Shown here: positions 57,619 to 64,000 of the stretch, piece by piece | Layout: each line of letters starts with the position of its first letter | Position numbering within the stretch: position 1 is the first letter of the stretch | Assembly (NCBI GenBank): GCA_946800325.1 | Contig: OX326958.1 | Coordinates: forward strand, 63,778,366 to 63,842,365 | Length of the DNA stretch: 64,000 nt | Direction of reading: 5' to 3' | Source: Luzula sylvatica | Taxonomy: Eukaryota; Streptophyta; Magnoliopsida; Poales; Juncaceae | Translations under genes and position numbers: made by a program | Notes under the pieces: generated by a model | Told to the model about the DNA's origin: nothing | Databases searched by the model: none | The model's input: the letters and a program-made list of their open reading frames with translations, nothing else

Positions 57619-59196
57619 TGATAAGAGGAAAATGAAGCACCTTTTTGATATCTAATTTGGGGATATTAGCCCTTTTGAATCACAACTTTATATATACAAT
57701 TGTTCATATTTAAGATTGTAAGAATATTTCTTCACTAAGTGTGTTTTATTGATAATTTCAGGTTTTTGGGCGAAAGTTTTTGGCATTCCAACAGTGTAGT
57801 TGTCTTCCTCTCCTCGCGCCGATAAAATCGATATATTATACTGCCCATTTCGGTACATGTATGAGGAAGGAGACAAGTAATATACCACACAAAAGTCTAC
57901 ACCAAATTCTATACGAAAACCACTCACTCCATAACCACCATTCAGCCCACTTTTCTCACATAAAATTACCAAACTACCCTCAATCCTCTCAACCACCTCT
58001 TGACCAATGAGAGGGCTCCAAATGCACTATAAATAGACCCCAAGGGCCCTTGGGGCAGGATTGCTTCTCCCTTCCTCTCCCTCGCTCTTCGGAGCACTTT
58101 CACGCCCACTCTCTTTCTCTCCCCCTCTCTCCCTCTTAAGCAAGTCCAAGAACCTTCAAGAACAAGCAAGAATTGCAAATTCGAACGATAATTCTCTAGG
58201 ATCGAGCACCGAATAGAAGCTTACTTCATTCGGTGATTTGGTCTACACTTCGACGAAGATCGAGTTGTGTGGTTTGGGTTGGAGCTTTCTTCATCCGAAT
58301 CCGCGCAAGCAAGAAAACGAGCTTACTCTACTTCGATTGGGAGCTTTCTTCCAATTGACATCTTGCAAATCTCGAGTTCACTCAACCGGTACGGAGCTTA
58401 CTTCGATTGGCGAGTGGATTGGTACGAAAGGAACACGTTGTGCGAGGCGACTAGCTCACTAGCATCTCAAGGCAACGGAGAAGGCATCCAAGACGAGACT
58501 CGAAGCTTACTTCATCTCTCTAGGTGTTTTCTTTCCTTTTTTGTAATTCTTGTAGTTTTAATTGAATTGGATTTGTGTAAAGAATTCTCGGTTTAATGAA
58601 TCTTTAGTTTCTTGTTTACTTGAATCGAATCCTTGTTGGTGTTTTTACTTGATCTTTTGCCTTTAATTACTGCCTTTTAGGAAAAATTTATGCCCTTAAT
58701 TCTCTTTTCGATTAAGTTTCTGCCTATTTAGATTAAGTTTCTGCATAGAAAGTTAAAATTGTTTCCTTCATTGCGTAGATCTTGATTTCTAGTTTCGGGA
58801 ACTTTTTGAATCGTTGAATTCCATGAAATATTCGAATTGATATGAGTCTTTGAAAATTGTAACTTAAATTGAAAACCTGCTGTTTCCAGGGACAGTTTTT
58901 CAGAGACCTGATTGTAATTCGTTAATAACTTTTTATTCCGTTGTCCAAATTGTTTGAAATTTTAGGATAAATTTGATAATATTCAGACCTCTCTGTAGAC
59001 TAATTTTCATTAATTTTGGAAACTTCGGAATAATTATTTTAAAGATCTGAATTTTATTCATTATTTGACGCATATACTCCTCGTGGAACGAACTTCTATA
59101 TTTCCACTATACACATATATTTCCAACTTGTTGATTGAATTGGTTTTCACATACAACGATATCTCGAATTAAAAGTGATCGAAAACCCGCTCATCA
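57619..59196 (+). repeat. 5' LTR
   Basis: 1578 bp with TATA-like CTATAAATAG near 58028 and repeated CGAGCTTACTTCGATTGG-like units downstream (58330-58420). ORFs inside are duplicated identically in the 3' LTR and are not genes. Confidence 0.93.
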
Positions 59197-59198
59197 AA

Positions 59199-59216
59199 TG
59201 GCGCCGCTGCCGGGGA
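59199..59216 (+). promoter_or_regulatory. Primer-binding site
   Basis: TGGCGCCGCTGCCGGGGA, two bases after the 5' LTR, complementary to the 3' end of plant tRNA-Asp with one mismatch. Confidence 0.8.
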
Positions 59217-59351
59217 GTAATGTTTAAGTCAAATTTTGAATCAAACTTGCAATCTCGAGTGATATTTCTAATAGATTTGATACATTTGAACTTGATATTT
59301 CACTAATTTCGAAAATTTTCTATTCTTGCGAGGTACACGGAGTAGAGCACG

Positions 59352-60491
59352 ATGGATCATCAAGAAAGACCAAGAACGTTTGGAGAATTGCTAACTCAAG
59401 AAAGAACTCCAAGAAGATATCCAAAACACATGACCCTTAAAGAAATGATCAATCAAGATATCGACGAATGGGAAGAAAGAAAAGAAGAACGAAGGCTCGG
59501 TTTGCTCTCATGTTCCACCTCAATTCAACACGATGAATCACACACCGAGGCCCTTTGTCAATATCCCGTCTATGAAGCTCGCCAATACGAAAACGAATTA
59601 CCATGGGGTTATGAGACGCAATCTTATGCCGAAACCGCTAACAACTACTCAAACCCCATGTACTCATACCCCATATACGAACCTTCTCAAAACGAACTCG
59701 AATCTCAACATGAATTTGATTACCAAGATCCACAATTTCAATCCCAAAACGAAGATCAAGACCAAGAATTAAAAAGAATGATGGTTGAAATGATGGCGAT
59801 GATGATGTCCCTTAAGCAAAAATATGAAGCCTATGAACAAAAATGTGAAGAAGTGAAACAAGAGATTAAAACCACCTCTCGACGACTCGGAAATATTCAA
59901 TCCACCGTAAACGATCTAGATCAAAGAGTGACTCGTCTCGAGTTAGAGTATTCAAACGAGGAGATCGTGGAGGTTGAAGGTGACAAGAGTTCAAGTATGG
60001 GGGGATTCGATGAAAGCATTGGAACGAGAACGACAATTGAAGAAGAAAAGGTGTCAATGGATCCTATTCTCCAAAAGACGGTTCAACTCACTCCAATCGA
60101 TGAAAACAAGCAATTATCAACCGAGCAAGAAGAGAAAACTCAAATTCTCCAAGGTGAAAACATTCCTTTTATTATCAATTCTAAATTAATTAAGAACTAT
60201 GATACTTCTAATGAAAGGAATGATCTTCTAATTATAGATATATCAAGAAAGAAGAATAAATTCGAAGTACTCACACCTCTTACAACGCCTCTCCAACAAA
60301 GGCCTTTAGAAGAAATGCTTGGAAAAATCCAAGATGAAATAAAGAAACTCTTCACGCCAAGTTCAACTTACGCTAAACGAAAAATACTCATGGCAATTTC
60401 TCAAGTCTCCAATCTCTTAATGAGACTGCTCAAAGGCGGTCGTAAAGCCGCTAAAAGCATAAGCGCCTCATATAATCTCGAAATAGGTTAA
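59352..60491 (+). CDS. Orphan ORF of the LTR element: coiled-coil protein
   Basis: 379 residues in one uninterrupted frame from MDHQERPRTFGELLTQERTP. Residues about 1-60 are charged; 70-135 are rich in Tyr/Asn/Gln/Pro (repeated YP-Y-E); 137-200 form a strong predicted coiled coil (LKRMMVEMMAMMMSLKQKYE, then NDLDQRVTRLELEY). The C-terminal ~70 residues are basic (KRKILMAISQVSNLLMRLLK, GGRKAAKSI). No zinc knuckle, capsid signature, protease or polymerase motif is visible. Its position matches gag, so a structural or packaging role is possible, but the family is not recognised. ATG 59352 follows the PBS by 135 bp and fits as the first start. Confidence 0.75.
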   Translation: MDHQERPRTFGELLTQERTPRRYPKHMTLKEMINQDIDEWEERKEERRLGLLSCSTSIQHDESHTEALCQYPVYEARQYENELPWGYETQSYAETANNYSNPMYSYPIYEPSQNELESQHEFDYQDPQFQSQNEDQDQELKRMMVEMMAMMMSLKQKYEAYEQKCEEVKQEIKTTSRRLGNIQSTVNDLDQRVTRLELEYSNEEIVEVEGDKSSSMGGFDESIGTRTTIEEEKVSMDPILQKTVQLTPIDENKQLSTEQEEKTQILQGENIPFIINSKLIKNYDTSNERNDLLIIDISRKKNKFEVLTPLTTPLQQRPLEEMLGKIQDEIKKLFTPSSTYAKRKILMAISQVSNLLMRLLKGGRKAAKSISASYNLEIG

Positions 60492-61951
60492 CTTTGGGTG
60501 TCTAGCCCAAAGACGTAAAAGAAAGGGCGCTAGTTGGGAGGCAACCCACGCACCAAAAAAAAAAATTCAGGTTTTATCTATCCATCTTTTTTCTATTTTA
60601 GTCGACATTTTTTTTTTCGTATCTTTTCGCTTGAGGACAAGCTTGGAAATAAGTGTGGGGGGGATAATATTTGGATTTCCTTTGTATATATTCGCTTTTA
60701 TTTTTCTTTTATGCTTTTATTTTGCTTTTATGAAAATTGAAAATTTTAAAAATTTTAAAAATTAAAAAATTCTACCACCATTGTATATATCATATTTTAA
60801 ATCAATTTTTCGTGATCGTCCTCGATTTTTAAGCACTTAAATACTTGTTAAAGAAACGGTTTTTCTCCACGATCAAGTCTAAACAATCACACATCTTATT
60901 AAAAAGAATTTTCACCAACCACTTAAAGAATATTCTTTTTCTCAAATGAATATTAAAGAAAACAATAAACGGTCTTTTATGAGACTAATTTGGGATTCAA
61001 TCCCGTCTATAATAAGATTTGCTTAAAGAAGTATTTATTTTAAATGATTTTTATTATGATTTATGTGGCACACCATTTTTGAATAAGAACCCATTCTTAA
61101 TTTAGAAATTCTAAAAAGTTTTATTCAACCATTTTTGGTAGTTTTTGCATTAGTTTAAAAATTTGACAACTTACACTTAAGGATCCTAACCGTTCATGGC
61201 GACTTATGTTCCAACCAAACGGAATTTTATTGCGCTCGCAATTTTTTCAAAAAGAATTCGCAATGGAGTAAGCCGGGCATGAGCGAACCGTACTCATGAT
61301 CGGTTCGAAACATTGTGAATTAATATTTTATATAAAACTATTTCAATGAAAGAAGAAAGAAAAAAGAAAGAAAGAAAAAAAAAAGAAAGAAAAAAAAGAA
61401 AAAAGAAAAAAAGAAAAGAAAAAAAGAAAAGAAAAAGAAAATAGAAAAAAGCAAAAGAAAAAAAAAAGAGAAAAGAAAAAAGAAAAAATATAAAATAATA
61501 TTTTGAGCAAAATTTAAGGAAATTTGGTTGGATTTAAGAAGGACCCAAGTACTTACGTACCGAGCGGTTATAAAAGTGAATTACTTACATTTAAGGTCAA
61601 CTTTTGCAAAAATGAAAAAATTGGTTCTATTAATACTTTTAAAAGATTTTTCCTCTTTAATTATGTGGTGTTACGTTCATTATGTGGTGTTTAACTATCA
61701 TTTTCGAGTGAAAATCATTTCTTAATAAATATCTTAAAAATTGGTAAAATCCTCATTATAGAAGTTTGATATTTTGTTCCTCTTGAAATAACATATGATT
61801 AAGAGAGTATAAATATTTCTTGCGAAATTCAAATTTATGAGATAGTGTGATTACAATTTCAACAAAACCGAACTTGTATTTTTTGTGCTTAAAATATATT
61901 TTATTACGTTTTATTTTGTCGAGGACGACAAAAGCTAAGTGTGGGGGTATT
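60492..61951. other. 3' untranslated interior of the LTR element
   Basis: No ORF of note. A purine-only tract of about 140 bp (61348-61488; AAAGAA units) and the polypurine tract at 61937-61947 stand out. The region 60520-60550 carries the TTGGGAGGCAACCCA motif. Confidence 0.7.
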
Positions 61952-63529
61952 TGATAAGAGGAAAATGAAGCACCTTTTTGATATCTAATTTGGGGATATT
62001 AGCCCTTTTGAATCACAACTTTATATATACAATTGTTCATATTTAAGATTGTAAGAATATTTCTTCACTAAGTGTGTTTTATTGATAATTTCAGGTTTTT
62101 GGGCGAAAGTTTTTGGCATTCCAACAGTGTAGTTGTCTTCCTCTCCTCGCGCCGATAAAATCGATATATTATACTGCCCATTTCGGTACATGTATGAGGA
62201 AGGAGACAAGTAATATACCACACAAAAGTCTACACCAAATTCTATACGAAAACCACTCACTCCATAACCACCATTCAGCCCACTTTTCTCACATAAAATT
62301 ACCAAACTACCCTCAATCCTCTCAACCACCTCTTGACCAATGAGAGGGCTCCAAATGCACTATAAATAGACCCCAAGGGCCCTTGGGGAAGGATTGCTTC
62401 TCCCTTCCTCTCCCTCGCTCTTCGGAGCACTTTCACGCCCACTCTCTTTCTCTCCCCCTCTCTCCCTCTTAAGCAAGTCCAAGAACCTTCAAGAACAAGC
62501 AAGAATTGCAAATTCGAACGATAATTCTCTAGGATCGAGCACCGAATAGAAGCTTACTTCATTCGGTGATTTGGTCTACACTTCGACGAAGATCGAGTTG
62601 TGTGGTTTGGGTTGGAGCTTTCTTCATCCGAATCCGCGCAAGCAAGAAAACGAGCTTACTCTACTTCGATTGGGAGCTTTCTTCCAATTGACATCTTGCA
62701 AATCTCGAGTTCACTCAACCGGTACGGAGCTTACTTCGATTGGCGAGTGGATTGGTACGAAAGGAACACGTTGTGCGAGGCGACTAGCTCACTAGCATCT
62801 CAAGGCAACGGAGAAGGCATCCAAGACGAGACTCGAAGCTTACTTCATCTCTCTAGGTGTTTTCTTTCCTTTTTTGTAATTCTTGTAGTTTTAATTGAAT
62901 TGGATTTGTGTAAAGAATTCTCGGTTTAATGAATCTTTAGTTTCTTGTTTACTTGAATCGAATCCTTGTTGGTGTTTTTACTTGATCTTTTGCCTTTAAT
63001 TACTGCCTTTTAGGAAAAATTTATGCCCTTAATTCTCTTTTCGATTAAGTTTCTGCCTATTTAGATTAAGTTTCTGCATAGAAAGTTAAAATTGTTTCCT
63101 TCATTGCGTAGATCTTGATTTCTAGTTTCGGGAACTTTTTGAATCGTTGAATTCCATGAAATATTCGAATTGATATGAGTCTTTGAAAATTGTAACTTAA
63201 ATTGAAAACCTGCTGTTTCCAGGGACAGTTTTTCAGAGACCTGATTGTAATTCGTTAATAACTTTTTATTCCGTTGTCCAAATTGTTTGAAATTTTAGGA
63301 TAAATTTGATAATATTCAGACCTCTCTGTAGACTAATTTTCATTAATTTTGGAAACTTCGGAATAATTATTTTAAAGATCTGAATTTTATTCATTATTTG
63401 ACGCATATACTCCTCGTGGAACGAACTTCTATATTTCCACTATACACATATATTTCCAACTTGTTGATTGAATTGGTTTTCACATACAACGATATCTCGA
63501 ATTAAAAGTGATCGAAAACCCGCTCATCA
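61952..63529 (+). repeat. 3' LTR
   Basis: Copy of 57619-59196 at an offset of 4333 bp. The only difference I saw is A at 62389 for C at 58056. Confidence 0.93.
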
Positions 63530-63593
63530 GTGACTGAGTCCGACTCAACTCGGCCGAGTTTTTTTTTTAACTTGGTCGATATTACGAACCATG

Positions 63594-63914
63594 GTTCAAA
63601 TAACCACCAAGGTTTACGGTACTAAATCGCATCCCTGATTTCTTAGCATACTCAACTGTGTCAGAGTAATCAATTGAACTCCAGACATGGCCATCAGTAA
63701 TCCCGAATTGATGTCCAGTTTCAGTAAATATAGGTATGAATTTACATTGTTTACTGAGATCGATTGTAGTCACTATTCCGAAATGTTGAATCGCGGAGGC
63801 AAAAGGAGTTGGAATTGTTAAATTCGAAACATATTTTGCCTCCAAAGGCCCATCGCTCGAGTACTTAGAATACGCATCATCCAAGAGCAAGTTTTTCAGC
63901 GACATAAGCAACAT
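63594..63914 (-). pseudogene. Unrecognised coding fragment, upstream half (split by hAT)
   Basis: Minus-strand frame MLLMSLKNLLLDDAYSKYSS, continuing through NLTIPTPFASAIQHFGIVTT to FSTVNLGGYLN, where the hAT duplication interrupts it. The frame stays open a further 13 codons upstream (NIVSLFQHK) without an ATG, so it may begin earlier as an exon. Good composition for a real protein; no family recognised. The rest may be at 56445-56702 and beyond the window. Confidence 0.45.
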
Positions 63915-64000
63915 GGCTTTGTGTTGGAATAAGCTTACAATATTCAGATTTTAATGGAGGAAGAAAGAAAAATTACTCTCAATAATTTCAATACTTGTTT

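Larger units (their letters stand above)
57619..63529 (+). mobile_element. Young non-autonomous LTR retrotransposon (Ty3-type signals)
   Basis: LTRs 57619-59196 and 61952-63529 (1578 bp each, TGATAAG...CTCATCA) flanked by the target duplication GTGAC (57614-57618, 63530-63534). Primer site TGGCGCCGCTGCCGGGGA at 59199-59216 matches a tRNA-Asp-type 3' end with one mismatch; the polypurine tract AAGTGTGGGGG ends just before the 3' LTR. The conserved internal motifs GTTGGGAGGCAACCCA and TTGAGGACAAGC are typical of Athila/Tat-like Ty3 elements. Internal DNA is only 2.75 kb and lacks protease, RT, RNase H and integrase. I noticed a single LTR difference (58056 C versus 62389 A). Confidence 0.93.
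56703..63593. mobile_element. hAT-like element hosting an LTR retrotransposon
   Basis: Left end CATGGTTCTGAATATCGG, right-end complement CATGGTTCGTAATATCGAC. Exact 8-bp duplication GTTCAAAT at 56695-56702 and 63594-63601. Without the 5.9-kb retrotransposon and one copy of its target duplication the element is about 975 bp. Subterminal GACTCGGCCGAGTC palindromes occur at both ends. No transposase. Confidence 0.9.

Noticed and set aside
57688..58596. Several ORFs of 70-109 codons, repeated exactly 4333 bp downstream
   Set aside because: They lie wholly within the two LTRs, overlap each other on both strands and have no recognisable domain.

Overview
The window looks like nuclear DNA of a flowering plant, probably a eudicot. 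It is AT-rich and has split genes with GT-AG introns, a cluster of wall-associated-kinase-like (WAK) receptor genes, and dense, deeply nested plant transposons. No bacterial operon, CRISPR array, rRNA or tRNA was seen. Species cannot be named from the sequence alone.

Host backbone. Four WAK-type units lie on the + strand. A (2-815) is an orphan first exon cut by the window edge. B (13266-16829) has all three exons and would be about 754 codons, but a 205-bp hAT element sits in its kinase exon. C (about 17879-30341) is a decayed three-exon copy with a premature stop, two frameshifts and huge transposon-filled introns. D (40500-45082) has a truncated first exon joined to a truncated kinase by two deletions. 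The usual architecture is signal peptide, galacturonan-binding Cys-rich domain, EGF-like exon, membrane segment, kinase. A and D with their flanks (1-8401 and 40601-44262) are a segmental duplication.

Transposon layers. Between A and B: hAT-like elements (1743-2303, 5857-6547), two minus-strand Helitrons (from 2567 and 9027), a fragment of a shaggy/GSK3-like kinase (5011-5158), a Tourist-type MITE (8510-8889) and a solo LTR (10186-11861). In the introns of C: a Helitron (19015-21187) and a hAT element (22231-26384) that hosts a deleted Copia element (22639-26220). Between C and D: tandem repeats and an L1-type LINE on the minus strand (about 33500-40470). In the 3' flank of D: a 10.3-kb Helitron (45498-55763) carrying pieces of a GRIP-domain golgin. 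It is itself invaded by another Helitron (about 47104-51100, carrying an M3 oligopeptidase fragment and a 744-bp tandem duplication) and by a Mutator-like element (51979-54635). At the right end, an unrecognised coding segment is split by a hAT element (56703-63593). That element contains a very young LTR retrotransposon (57619-63529) whose only long ORF is a coiled-coil protein without polymerase.

How it fits together. This is a birth-and-death receptor cluster in which every visible WAK copy is broken in a different way. Comparing paralogous copies gives direct empty-site evidence for several insertions and microhomology breakpoints for two deletions. No complete new host system was recognised. 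The best candidates for novelty are the orphan-ORF LTR element, the palindrome-packed U3 regions of two Copia LTRs, the DNA-binding-domain-only MULE protein and the gene-capturing nested Helitrons.
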